Of a stretch of DNA of 64,000 bases, positions 17,414 to 25,258 are shown piece after piece. The notes under the pieces are model-generated. The model was given only the letters and a program-made list of their open reading frames with translations, ran no database searches and was not told where the DNA came from. A program made the translations under genes and the position numbers. Position 1 is the stretch's first letter; each line of letters begins with the position of its first letter. The stretch covers positions 1-64,000 of the forward strand of contig DASVQN010000052.1 in assembly GCA_036389155.1 (NCBI GenBank). Direction: 5' to 3'. The stretch is from CADCVT01 sp036389155. Lineage in GTDB: Bacteria > Actinomycetota > Thermoleophilia > Solirubrobacterales > Solirubrobacteraceae.

Positions 17414-17814
17414 CTCGCGGCGACGCTCGCGATCGCCTCGACCGCCCGCGCGTAGTGCTCGGGCGACAAGCGGATGTGGGACTGCTGCGACATCGACCGC
17501 GGCGGTACGCCGAGCGCCTCGACGGGCGGCGCGTTGGACAGGAGCGGCACGACGAGCAGCGGCTCGACCGCGACCGTCCACGGCCAGCGCTCGGAGATCG
17601 GGTGCTCGTCGGTCGGCGGCTCGACCGCCTCGACCACCGCGAACACGCTCTTCCAGCCGGACGCGTAGTACACGAGCCGGTCGCCCGGCTCGATGCGCGG
17701 GCGGCGGGGGAAGCCCGTCCGGCGCAGCCGCTCCGTTCCGCGCTCGTCGTCCAGCCAGGCGTCCGGCAGCGACCACTTCGCGTGCCCGAGCGCCTTGAGC
17801 CAGTGGCTGCGCAT
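17410..17814 (-). CDS. EVE-domain-like protein
   Basis: The 134-residue protein begins HWLKALGHAKWSLPDAW and contains EPGDRLVYYASGWKSVFAVVEAVEPP, the PUA-like pattern of EVE proteins that bind modified bases in nucleic acid. The core aromatic residues (YYASGWK) are present. Some EVE proteins sit in defence clusters and act as modified-DNA readers. It is convergent with the glutamate-synthase-like gene (4-nt overlap) and divergent from the RES toxin-antitoxin pair. TAGCCT 6 nt before the ATG suggests a leaderless message. Confidence 0.65.
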   Translation of the reverse strand: MRSHWLKALGHAKWSLPDAWLDDERGTERLRRTGFPRRPRIEPGDRLVYYASGWKSVFAVVEAVEPPTDEHPISERWPWTVAVEPLLVVPLLSNAPPVEALGVPPRSMSQQSHIRLSPEHYARAVEAIASVAAS

Positions 17815-17864
17815 GCACCGAGGCTAGGCCGCAACCCGCTGGACTTCCGCTGATCGGGCGTGAG

Positions 17865-18878
17865 ATGCTGCGCACGATGCACAGCTGGCTCGACGTGGCC
17901 GTCGACGAGTACCGCGCCCTGCGCGCCGGGGAGGAGCGTCGGCACGTGCGCCAGCGGGTCACCCTCGCGCTCGGCCTGGTCGCGATGGGCGTGCTCCTCG
18001 CCCTAGGGATGTCCGCCGAGAGCGGCAGCCTGCGCGCCACCGTCGCGCTCGTCGTCGGCGTGCCGCTCGTCGCCGTCGTCGTCGCGGCTCTCTGGGGGGA
18101 GGAGGAGAACGGGATCGTCGTCACGCGCATCGAGGTCGAGCGCCTGCGGAAGGACATCGCGGCCCGCTTCCCCGGCGAGCCCGCGCCCATCGGCGCGCGG
18201 TCCGATCCGGGCGGCATCGGGTTCGCGCGCATGTACGGCGCGGCCGCGGTCGTCCTGCTCGCGGTCTCGCTCGGTGCGGCGGCGATCGGGCTGGAGCGGC
18301 TGGCGTCGCGAAGCAATGACTACTGGTGGCTGTGGTTCCTCGTCCCGGTCACCCTCGCCGCGGGCTGCGTGACGCTGCTGCGCGAGCGGTTCCTTGCCGT
18401 CCGCCTCCTCGTGGACGACGTCGCCGAGCGTGCCCGAGGCGTGGACGTCGGTGAGGCGTTCGAGAGCGGTGCCCGGCTCGTGCTGCCCGCGCGCACGACC
18501 GCGGCGGCGAAGGCGCGCGACCTCGACGAGCGGCACCGCCTGCTCGCGGAGGCCGGGTTCTCGCGCGCGAGCGAGGTCGGCGGGACACGACGCGCCGCCC
18601 AGCTCGTCGAGGACGGCCGGGCGTTCGCCGTGGACTGGACCGGCGATCTCGTCTTCCCGCGCTTCCAGTTCGACGCGGGCGGCGAGCCGCGACCGGTGAT
18701 CTCCGAGGTCATCGCCGCAGCCGGCGGCCCGAACCGGCTCCTCGCCTGGGACATGCTCCTGTGGTTCAGCAACCCGAGCCCGTACCTCGACGGGCGCCGG
18801 CCCGCGGACGCCGTGGCCGAGGAGCCCGAGGCCGTCGGGGCCGCGGCGCGGGCAGAGCTGGGGTCGCTCGTAGGGTGA
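17865..18878 (+). CDS. Four-helix membrane protein with C-terminal MbcA/ParS-like antitoxin domain
   Basis: 337 residues. Four membrane helices are predicted by eye at about 32-49, 58-77, 122-143 and 153-172. A cytoplasmic linker follows, then a soluble domain at about 225-320 with AQLVEDGRAFAVDWTG, FPRFQF, RPVISEVIAAA and LLWFSNPSPYLDGRRPADAV. This last pattern matches the toxin-binding (DUF2384-type) domain of MbcA/ParS antitoxins. Those are normally soluble with a DNA-binding N-terminus; here that part is replaced by membrane helices. The GTG of the RES gene overlaps its stop (GTGA), so translation is coupled. The antitoxin role is inference from domain plus neighbour. Confidence 0.7.
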   Translation: MLRTMHSWLDVAVDEYRALRAGEERRHVRQRVTLALGLVAMGVLLALGMSAESGSLRATVALVVGVPLVAVVVAALWGEEENGIVVTRIEVERLRKDIAARFPGEPAPIGARSDPGGIGFARMYGAAAVVLLAVSLGAAAIGLERLASRSNDYWWLWFLVPVTLAAGCVTLLRERFLAVRLLVDDVAERARGVDVGEAFESGARLVLPARTTAAAKARDLDERHRLLAEAGFSRASEVGGTRRAAQLVEDGRAFAVDWTGDLVFPRFQFDAGGEPRPVISEVIAAAGGPNRLLAWDMLLWFSNPSPYLDGRRPADAVAEEPEAVGAAARAELGSLVG

Positions 18879-19537
18879 CCGCGCCGGCTGCCGCGGCTCC
18901 ACCGGTCCCGGCGTCGCCCGACCTCGAGGTGCGTGGCTTCGAGTGGACCGCGGGGCGCAAGATCTTCCGCTGCCACTCGGCCGCCTGGGGCGCCACGGAG
19001 TTCAACGGCTCAAGGGAGAAGGGCACGGAGGGTCGCTTCCGTCCGTTCGACGACGTCGACGGGAAGGTGGTGCCCACCATCTTCGGCGCGGACGTCAACT
19101 ACGCCGCGCTGACCGAGACGGCGTTCAAGGGCAAGGGCGCGAACGGCACGGTCTACGCCACGACCCTGCGGACGCAGATCCTGTGCACGCTGAGCCCGAC
19201 GAGGGCCCTGAACCTGATCGACCTGACGCCGCCGGGCCTGGAGGCCCTGGGACTCGAGAGCGAGCACGTCATCGAGACCGGGACGGACGCGTACGGCTAC
19301 ACCGCCGAGTGGGCGAAGGTGCTCTATCAGCACAAGTGCCGACCCGACGGCTTCGTCTGGATCTCGCGGCTGTTCGGGACGGGCTACTCGATGATCCTGT
19401 TCGGCACGCGCGTCTCGCGCAGCGACCTCGAGCTCATCGAGTCGCCGCGCGCGCTCGGCGTGTACCCCGGGTTCCTCGAGGTCCAGGCGGAGGCGCTGCG
19501 CGTCGGGATCACCGTGACGCCGCTCGGCGCCGGCTAG
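18875..19537 (+). CDS. RES-domain toxin, putative NAD+ phosphorylase
   Basis: 220 residues from a GTG that overlaps the antitoxin stop. The RES features appear in order: IFRCHSAAWGA (Arg32), GRFRPF (Arg54), PTIFGADVNYAALTETAF (Glu81), and the late FVWISRLFGTG segment (Ser164). RES toxins such as MbcT and ParT consume NAD+ or modify proteins with it, and are neutralised by MbcA/ParS-like antitoxins. Length is typical. It ends 4 nt inside the convergent agmatinase gene. Enzyme activity is predicted from the motif set, not shown. Confidence 0.8.
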   Translation: MTAPAAAAPPVPASPDLEVRGFEWTAGRKIFRCHSAAWGATEFNGSREKGTEGRFRPFDDVDGKVVPTIFGADVNYAALTETAFKGKGANGTVYATTLRTQILCTLSPTRALNLIDLTPPGLEALGLESEHVIETGTDAYGYTAEWAKVLYQHKCRPDGFVWISRLFGTGYSMILFGTRVSRSDLELIESPRALGVYPGFLEVQAEALRVGITVTPLGAG

Positions 19538-20472
19538 CGGCGGCCGAGCGCGACCAGCGACAGCATCTCGTGGCAGGCGCTCGCCGCGAGCCACGCCGTG
19601 ATGCCGGCCGGGTCGTACGGCGGGGACAGCTCGACGCAGTCGAGGCCGCGGAAGTCGATGCCGGCCAGCGCGCGCAGGTACGCCATGGCCTGCGCGCTGG
19701 TCGGTCCTCCGACCTCGGGCGTTCCCGTTCCCGGTGCGAACGCGGGGTCGACGAAGTCGACGTCGAAGCTGAGGAACGCAGGACCGTCGCCGACGCGGGC
19801 CTTCACGCGCTCGCCGTACTCCTGCGGCGTGAGCGTCTCCAGCTCCTCCATGTAGATCGCGTCGAAGCCGAGCTCCCGTGGCGCCTCGACGTCCGACTCG
19901 CCGTAGAGCGTGCCGCGCATCCCGGCCTGGACCGAGCGGGCCGGGTCGACGAGGCTCTCCTCGACCGCGCGCCTGAACACCGTGCCGTGGAAGTACTTCA
20001 CCCCGTAGTACTGGTCCCACACGTCGGCGTGCGCGTCGAGGTGCACGAGCGCGAGCGGACCGTGGGTCGCCGCCGCCGCGCGCAGCTCGGCGAGGACCAT
20101 CGAGTGGTCGCCGCCGAGGCACAGCGGGACGACGCCGGCCTCGTGCACCGGCCGCAGGAACGCCTCGATGCGCTCGAGCGACTCGAGGTGGTAGCCGGGG
20201 ACGGTCGGCGCGTCGCCGTAGTCGACCATCGAGAGCCGCTCGACGACGTCGACCTTCAGCCGCGGGTTGTACGGGCGCAGGAGGACCGAGGCGCTGCGGA
20301 TCGCCTCCGGCCCGAACCGCGCGCCCGACTTGAACGACACGGCGTCGTCGGTCGGGATCCCGCAGACGGCGACGTCGACGCCGTCCAGGTCGGTGACGTG
20401 CGGGAGGCGCATGAACGTCCGCGGACCGGTGAAGCGCGGTGTCTTGGACGAGTCGGCGGGGCGGTGGTGCAT
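19534..20472 (-). CDS. speB: Agmatinase / ureohydrolase family
   Basis: The 312-residue enzyme carries the manganese ligands of ureohydrolases: GGDHS, LDAHADVWD and SFDVDFVDPAFAPGTGTPE. The N-terminal GIPTDDAVSFKSGARFGPEAIR is typical of agmatinase and guanidinobutyrase-type members. It hydrolyses agmatine or a related guanidino compound to urea and an amine. The divergent class III aminotransferase could take the resulting amine further. The exact guanidino substrate cannot be settled from sequence. Confidence 0.85.
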   Translation of the reverse strand: MHHRPADSSKTPRFTGPRTFMRLPHVTDLDGVDVAVCGIPTDDAVSFKSGARFGPEAIRSASVLLRPYNPRLKVDVVERLSMVDYGDAPTVPGYHLESLERIEAFLRPVHEAGVVPLCLGGDHSMVLAELRAAAATHGPLALVHLDAHADVWDQYYGVKYFHGTVFRRAVEESLVDPARSVQAGMRGTLYGESDVEAPRELGFDAIYMEELETLTPQEYGERVKARVGDGPAFLSFDVDFVDPAFAPGTGTPEVGGPTSAQAMAYLRALAGIDFRGLDCVELSPPYDPAGITAWLAASACHEMLSLVALGRR

Positions 20473-20516
20473 CCTCGCTCCGGAACGTACCTTCCCAGCG
20501 CGAGTAGGGTCGGCGC

Positions 20517-21800
20517 ATGGACGCCCAGACCGTCTCCGACCTGCGCCAGCGCTACGTCTCCGGCGCCGTGGCGACGCCGCCGATCGTGGCCGAGAGCGCG
20601 AGCGGCGCGCGCATCACCGACGCCGACGGCACGACCTTCATCGACTTCGCCGGCGGCCTCGGGTGCCTGAACTTCGGGCACAACGCACCGGAGGTCGTGG
20701 CGGCGATCCACGCGCAGGCCGATCGGTACCTGCACCAGTGCTTCATGGTCGCGATGTACGAGCCCTACGTCGAGGTCTGCCGCCGGCTCGCGGAGCTGTC
20801 CCCGTGCCGCGCGGGCGCGGGCGCGGGCGAGCAGAAGTCGCTGCTCGTCAACGCGGGGGCGGAGGCGGTCGAGAACGCGGTCAAGGTGGCGCGCGCCTTT
20901 ACCGGCCGCCGCGCGGTGATCGTCTTCGACCGCGGCTTCCACGGGCGCACGAACCTGACGATGGCGATGACGACGAAGGTCCACCCGTACAAGCACGGCT
21001 TCGGCCCGCTCGCCGGCGAGGTCTACCGGGCGCCCGCGCCCTACCCGTACCGCGGCATCACGACCGAGGACGCGCTCGCCGGGCTGCACCAGATCTTCAA
21101 GGAGGACGTCGACCCGGGCGACGTCGCCTGCGCCGTGCTCGAGCCGGTGCAGGGAGAGGGCGGCTTCATCCCGATGCCCGACGGGTTCCTGCGCTCGCTG
21201 CGCGCGACGTGCGACGAGCACGGGATCCTCTACGTCGACGACGAGGTCCAGGCCGGGATGGGCCGGACCGGCCCGGTGTGGGCGATCGAGCACTACGAGG
21301 GCGTCGAGCCGGACATCCTGGTCAGCGGGAAGTCGCTCGGCGGCGGGCTGCCGCTGGCGGCCGTCACCGCACGGGAGGAGATCATGGACGCGCCGGAGAA
21401 GGGCGGCCTCGGCGGCACGTTCGGCGGCAATCCGCTGTCGTGCGCGGCGGCCAACGCGGTCTTGGACATCGTCGCGACGCGCGAGTTCCGCGAGCGCACC
21501 GACCGCCTCGGCGCGACGCTCCGCGCACGCCTCGACGCGATGGCCCAGCGCCACCCGATGATCGGCGAGGTCCGCGGCCTCGGCCCGATGCTGGCGATGG
21601 AGCTCGAGACGCGCGAGCAGGCCTTCGCGACGACCCAGGCCGCGCGCGAGCGGGGCCTCGTCCTGCTCTCGTGCGGCTACGACGGCAACGTGATCCGGAT
21701 CCTCGTCCCGCACGTCATCGACGACGAGGACCTCGAGAAGGGGCTCGAGATCCTCGACGAGGCGCTGGTCGCGGCGAGCGCCACAGCAGCAGCCGTCTGA
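20517..21800 (+). CDS. Class III PLP aminotransferase, 4-aminobutyrate aminotransferase-like
   Basis: 427 residues. Motifs of class III (ornithine/GABA type) aminotransferases: NAGAEAVENAVKVAR, FDRGFHGRT, EPVQGEGGFIPMP, VDDEVQAGMGRTG and the PLP lysine in VSGKSLGGGLPLAAV. It moves an amino group from an omega-amino compound to 2-oxoglutarate. Divergence from agmatinase suggests a role in polyamine or guanidino-acid breakdown. TAGGGT lies 6 nt before the ATG with no Shine-Dalgarno sequence, so the transcript is likely leaderless. Confidence 0.9.
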   Translation: MDAQTVSDLRQRYVSGAVATPPIVAESASGARITDADGTTFIDFAGGLGCLNFGHNAPEVVAAIHAQADRYLHQCFMVAMYEPYVEVCRRLAELSPCRAGAGAGEQKSLLVNAGAEAVENAVKVARAFTGRRAVIVFDRGFHGRTNLTMAMTTKVHPYKHGFGPLAGEVYRAPAPYPYRGITTEDALAGLHQIFKEDVDPGDVACAVLEPVQGEGGFIPMPDGFLRSLRATCDEHGILYVDDEVQAGMGRTGPVWAIEHYEGVEPDILVSGKSLGGGLPLAAVTAREEIMDAPEKGGLGGTFGGNPLSCAAANAVLDIVATREFRERTDRLGATLRARLDAMAQRHPMIGEVRGLGPMLAMELETREQAFATTQAARERGLVLLSCGYDGNVIRILVPHVIDDEDLEKGLEILDEALVAASATAAAV

Positions 21801-21959
21801 GCCACGTTTCCAACCACCGCCGCCCGCCACTCCCCAACCGCCGTGGCGCGTGGCCGTTGACAGGAACGTGGAGCATCAGGGGCCGGGACAGGCACTTTTC
21901 GGCGCAAACCTACGCAAAGGTTGCAGCCTCGAAGGAGAGCGAAGGGCGGGCCGGTATCG

Positions 21960-22775
21960 ATGGGCGTGATGACGACCACCCGCCGCGCCTCCTCCGAAGA
22001 ACTGCAGGCGCTGTGGAAGCGCTACGACGTGACCAAGGACGGCAGCCTCCGCGACAGGCTGATCCTCACCCTCGCCCCGCTGGTGAAGTTCATCGTCTAC
22101 CGCAAGGTGCGCGAGATGCCCGCGCACGCGGAGGCCGAGGACTTCATCTCCGTCGGGCTCGAGGCGCTCATCCAGTCCATCGACCGCTACGACCCGGGCA
22201 AGGGCGCGTCGCTCGAGCAGTACGCGTGGACGCGCATCCACGGCGCGGTGCTCGACGAGCTGCGCCGCCAGGACTGGGCGCCGCGCTCCGTCCGCCGCTG
22301 GGAGCGCGACATCGAGAAGGCGGTCGAGGAGTTCACGGCGCTGCACCAGCGCCGCCCCACGCGCGAGGAGCTGGCCGACGCCCTCCACATCGACGTCGCC
22401 GAGCTGCGCCGCCACCGCGCGGACATCGCGCAGTCCGACGTCACCTCGCTCAACGCGGTCGTCCTCACCGACGAGGCCTCCTCCTCCCACATCGAGCAGG
22501 TCGACACGATCGCGTCGACCGACGACCGCCTCGACCCCGAGGAGGCGACGAGCCGCACGCTGGCCAAGGAGCGCTTCCGCTCGGTGTTCGGCACGCTGCC
22601 CGAGCGCGAGCGCGAGATCGCCGTGCTGCTCTACGTCAAGAACCTGACGCTGGCGGAGATCGGCGAGGTCCTCGGCGTCTCGGAGAGCCGCGTCTGCCAG
22701 ATCCACGGCCAGACGAAGAAGAAGCTACGCGCCGCCCTCGACGAGGACGCCGCCCTCTTCCACCTGGTCGCCTAG
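21960..22775 (+). CDS. RNA polymerase sigma factor, FliA/WhiG type
   Basis: 271 residues. Region 2 (about 35-105) reads GLEALIQSIDRYDPGKGASL and AVLDELRRQDWAPRSVRR, the hallmark of the FliA/WhiG group. Region 3 follows (RRPTREELADALHID), then region 4 at about 205-260 (ERFRSVFGTLPERER, VLGVSESRVCQIHGQ). In actinobacteria these factors direct sporulation or motility genes; no flagellar or spore genes are in the window. GGAGAG about 20 nt upstream is rather far for a ribosome site, and ATG 21969 is an alternative start. Confidence 0.9.
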   Translation: MGVMTTTRRASSEELQALWKRYDVTKDGSLRDRLILTLAPLVKFIVYRKVREMPAHAEAEDFISVGLEALIQSIDRYDPGKGASLEQYAWTRIHGAVLDELRRQDWAPRSVRRWERDIEKAVEEFTALHQRRPTREELADALHIDVAELRRHRADIAQSDVTSLNAVVLTDEASSSHIEQVDTIASTDDRLDPEEATSRTLAKERFRSVFGTLPEREREIAVLLYVKNLTLAEIGEVLGVSESRVCQIHGQTKKKLRAALDEDAALFHLVA

Positions 22776-22951
22776 CCCCCGCCCGCGATGGCGCGTCGCG
22801 CTTCCCCGAGCCGCTGCTCCAGCCGGTGGAACCCGTCGTCGACGTCTCGTGTGCGCGGCTCGACAGCACGCAGCTCGGCGAGCTTGGCCTCGATCATCTC
22901 GCCAAGTCGCTCGCGGTCGTCGAGGAGCTCCTGTACACGGCGTGGGTCCAT
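22772..22951 (-). CDS. Small coiled-coil protein, last gene of an unrecognised operon
   Basis: 59 residues, Glu/Arg/Leu-rich and mostly helical (RVQELLDDRERLGEMIEAKL, then DGFHRLEQRLGEARRAIAGGG). It starts 10 nt after the stop of the membrane protein gene upstream and ends over the stop of the convergent sigma gene. No family recognised. The short spacing implies it is the fourth gene of the operon that begins at 25150. Confidence 0.55.
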   Translation of the reverse strand: MDPRRVQELLDDRERLGEMIEAKLAELRAVEPRTRDVDDGFHRLEQRLGEARRAIAGGG

Positions 22952-22961
22952 ATTGCCCAGC

Positions 22962-23441
22962 TTACTCCCCGTTTTCCGTGGATTCGATGCCCTCGTCCGG
23001 CCCCGGCCGCTCCAGGCGATCGGCGAGAGCGTGTGCCACCTGCCAGCCCGTCCGCGCGTCGTCGAGGAACCGATCGCGCTCTTCGGTGAGGCTCTCCACC
23101 TGTTGGCGAAGTCGCTCGGCCTCCTCGCCCGCCTCGTCGAGAAGCGGCGCGGCCTCGGCCGGACCGAACTTGATCAGCGGCTGGCCCGCCGCAACCAACC
23201 AGCCAACTGACAACGCCACGTACGCCGCGGCCATCACGATCGCGACGCGGGCGGCCGCCAGCACTACCGGGGCTCGGAACAGGAGCTCCATGAAGCCGGC
23301 TTCATCCCGTTGCGGCACGTGATCGGGTGCTGTCGACCAGACCAGGAGGCCGAAGACCGCGAGGATGAGAGCGCCGCTGACCGCCAAGGCTGCTGGGTTG
23401 CGAACATCGAGCCGAAGCGGCCTGCGGTCGCGGGGAGTCAC
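22962..23441 (-). CDS. Two-helix membrane protein with coiled-coil tail
   Basis: 159 residues from a GTG that overlaps the stop of the 504-residue gene (GTGA). Two hydrophobic segments, about residues 15-35 (ALAVSGALILAVFGLLVW) and 55-85 (VVLAAARVAIVMAAAYVALS), form a hairpin. The C-terminal half is charged with a heptad pattern (EEAERLRQQVESLTEERDRF), predicting a cytoplasmic coiled coil. No family recognised. The coupling suggests that it works with the putative cysteine-hydrolase-like protein, perhaps as its membrane anchor. Confidence 0.65.
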   Translation of the reverse strand: MTPRDRRPLRLDVRNPAALAVSGALILAVFGLLVWSTAPDHVPQRDEAGFMELLFRAPVVLAAARVAIVMAAAYVALSVGWLVAAGQPLIKFGPAEAAPLLDEAGEEAERLRQQVESLTEERDRFLDDARTGWQVAHALADRLERPGPDEGIESTENGE

Positions 23442-24952
23442 GCGTCGCGGCTCTCCAGCTCGACGCCGACGCCGGTCGTCGGCAGCGTCGCGCTTGTGCG
23501 CGGGAGTGACAGGAAGGACGTCCAGAAGTCGACTGGGTTCGCGCTCGTCACGCGTTGGCCCTCTGGTGGGAAGACGAACGTGAGTCCCGGGAGCGTCGCC
23601 GCGAGGACGTCCGGCTTTCTGTCGTTGGAGGTCGCGTCGAAGACGTACTCGGCGACGACGCTCGGCTCGCCACGGCGCAGACGGGCTTTGTCGTGAGCCT
23701 CGACCACCCAGACGAAGTGTGCGAGTCGCGCGAGTCGCAATGCGCGAACAGCTTGGTCGCCGCGACCCTGAGCCGGCAGCTGTTCCTTGTAGTCGCCCAC
23801 GGATCGGACGACGGTGCGCAAGGTGAACGCTCGGTTCTGAAGTCCTTCGGCGAGCGTCCGCCACTCGGGCGGCGCGTCGGCTCCGCTGCCATTTCCGAGC
23901 AAGGCCAGATGCGCGCGGTTCTCGGCCGCCTCGGCGGAGACCAGCACGCGCGGCGGAAGGGGCACCATGATGCTGTGCCAGGGAGCCTTGCCGTGCTTGA
24001 ACGGCGAACCGATGGTCGCGTAGGGCCCGGCCTGGTCGTCGCAGCTGACGAAGCGGATCCCGCCCTCTGCGCGGTACCAGCCGACTAGGGCGAGCGCGTG
24101 CTCGCGACCCGCAACGAGCACGGGAAATCCGCTGTTGAGGTAACGGCATATGACGCTGATCATCCGCGTGTCCCACAGCCCTGGCGGCTCGGGGCCGACG
24201 CCCGGCTCGGCTTCCGGCGGCTCCGGGTCTTCGACGCCCTCGACCCGCGGCATACGGCTCAGGCCGTAGAACAGCGCGGGGTGCCCGAGCTCGGCAAAGA
24301 CGGCCTGGAGCTGCTTGAGGGTCATTCCGGGTGACGGATAGACCCTCCGCTCGCTCATGATCGGGGGAGAGGCCAGCACGAGGTCCGCCGTCGTGCGGCG
24401 TCCACTCAGCCCGTGGCGCCATGCGACGTAGTGACAGATCCAGGCCGTGACGTGTGCGCAGGTCAGAAACTCCGTGTCCTGTTGGCAGAACGGAACGCCC
24501 GTCACCCGGAGTCGCGCGCCCCACAACGAGACCTCGTCGTCGACGACCGCGAGTCGCGCGCCGGCAAGCCCGGGCGGCGGAGCCACGACCGTACGACCCA
24601 CCGGACCGAACCGAAGGGGGCGCAGGACGGTGTACCCGAGGTACTCGTCGGAGTTCTCGAGGGCGAGGACGCCCTCCTCGTCGAGGTGAGCGCTGAAGAA
24701 GTGGAGCCGCCGCGCGAACGCTGAAGGTGGCTGGAACTTCGCGCCCCAGAAGGCCTGGTGGTCGGCGCGGTAGTCGCGGTCGACGTATCGATTCTCCACG
24801 ACGACGGTCTGACAGCCCGACTCGCGGACGACCTTGAAGACCTGGCGCAGTGGGTCGGGGTACTCCCCGCCGTACTCGGCGAGCAGCGACCCCCAAGCGG
24901 CGTCGTCGGGGTGGATCACCCACCCGTGCGTGTCGGGGTCCACCCACGCCAT
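23438..24952 (-). CDS. Unrecognised protein with a possible papain/C39-like catalytic triad
   Basis: 504 residues, no signal peptide. The middle part shows GVPFCQQDTEFLTCAHVTAW (Gln157/158, Cys165), then AGREHALALVGW (His285) and FVSCDDQAGPY (Asp305/306). A Gln, Cys, His, Asp order at this spacing is that of papain-fold and C39-type peptidases and some amidases or transglutaminases. An N-terminal region of about 150 residues (GYTVLRPLRFGPVGRTVV) and a C-terminal region of about 160 have no visible homology. Base composition is slightly less GC-rich than in flanking genes. I know no function; the hydrolase reading is inference from residue spacing only. Confidence 0.6.
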   Translation of the reverse strand: MAWVDPDTHGWVIHPDDAAWGSLLAEYGGEYPDPLRQVFKVVRESGCQTVVVENRYVDRDYRADHQAFWGAKFQPPSAFARRLHFFSAHLDEEGVLALENSDEYLGYTVLRPLRFGPVGRTVVAPPPGLAGARLAVVDDEVSLWGARLRVTGVPFCQQDTEFLTCAHVTAWICHYVAWRHGLSGRRTTADLVLASPPIMSERRVYPSPGMTLKQLQAVFAELGHPALFYGLSRMPRVEGVEDPEPPEAEPGVGPEPPGLWDTRMISVICRYLNSGFPVLVAGREHALALVGWYRAEGGIRFVSCDDQAGPYATIGSPFKHGKAPWHSIMVPLPPRVLVSAEAAENRAHLALLGNGSGADAPPEWRTLAEGLQNRAFTLRTVVRSVGDYKEQLPAQGRGDQAVRALRLARLAHFVWVVEAHDKARLRRGEPSVVAEYVFDATSNDRKPDVLAATLPGLTFVFPPEGQRVTSANPVDFWTSFLSLPRTSATLPTTGVGVELESRDA

Positions 24953-24961
24953 GCTCCGCCG

Positions 24962-25150
24962 TCAGTGGATCCGCAGCTGTCCCTCGCGGAGCTCCGCGTT
25001 CCGCCGCGCGTCGACGACCGACTCCTGCGCGCTGAGATGGGCTTTCCTCACCTCATCCGGGAGCGCCGTGGCTGCCAGATCGGGGTCTTCGACGCGTTCG
25101 GCCAGCGCGGCGATGCGTGCGTCGCGTCCGTCATCCGGTGGAATAGCCAT
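24962..25150 (-). CDS. Small helical protein, first gene of the unrecognised operon
   Basis: 62 residues starting MAIPPDDGRDARIAALAERV, charged and helical throughout, with no membrane segment or known motif. The ATG has GGGGG about 5 nt upstream. The 504-residue gene follows after 9 nt and has GGAG just before its start. Small size and position at the head of the operon would fit a chaperone, inhibitor or antitoxin of the large protein, but nothing in the sequence proves it. Confidence 0.6.
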   Translation of the reverse strand: MAIPPDDGRDARIAALAERVEDPDLAATALPDEVRKAHLSAQESVVDARRNAELREGQLRIH

Positions 25151-25204
25151 CGAGCCCCCTGAGGTCGTACCACGACGCGGCCTCGCCAGCACGAGCGGCC
25201 GCGT

Positions 25205-25234
25205 CTTATAGATCATTCGGCTCGGCGCGCACAA
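25205..25234 (-). promoter_or_regulatory. Candidate promoter of the four-gene operon
   Basis: On the minus strand TTGTGC (25229-25234) and TATAAG (25205-25210) are 18 nt apart, in the most AT-rich part of the 108-bp gap before the operon. An imperfect CTCGGC/GCCGAG inverted repeat overlaps the -35 side and may be the terminator of the oxidoreductase gene. Confidence 0.35.
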
Positions 25235-25258
25235 AGCCTGCCGAGTATATGTGGCAGA

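Noticed and set aside
21857..21862. TTGACA upstream of the FliA/WhiG-type sigma gene
   Set aside because: No acceptable -10 box lies 16-19 nt downstream, so I did not call a promoter.
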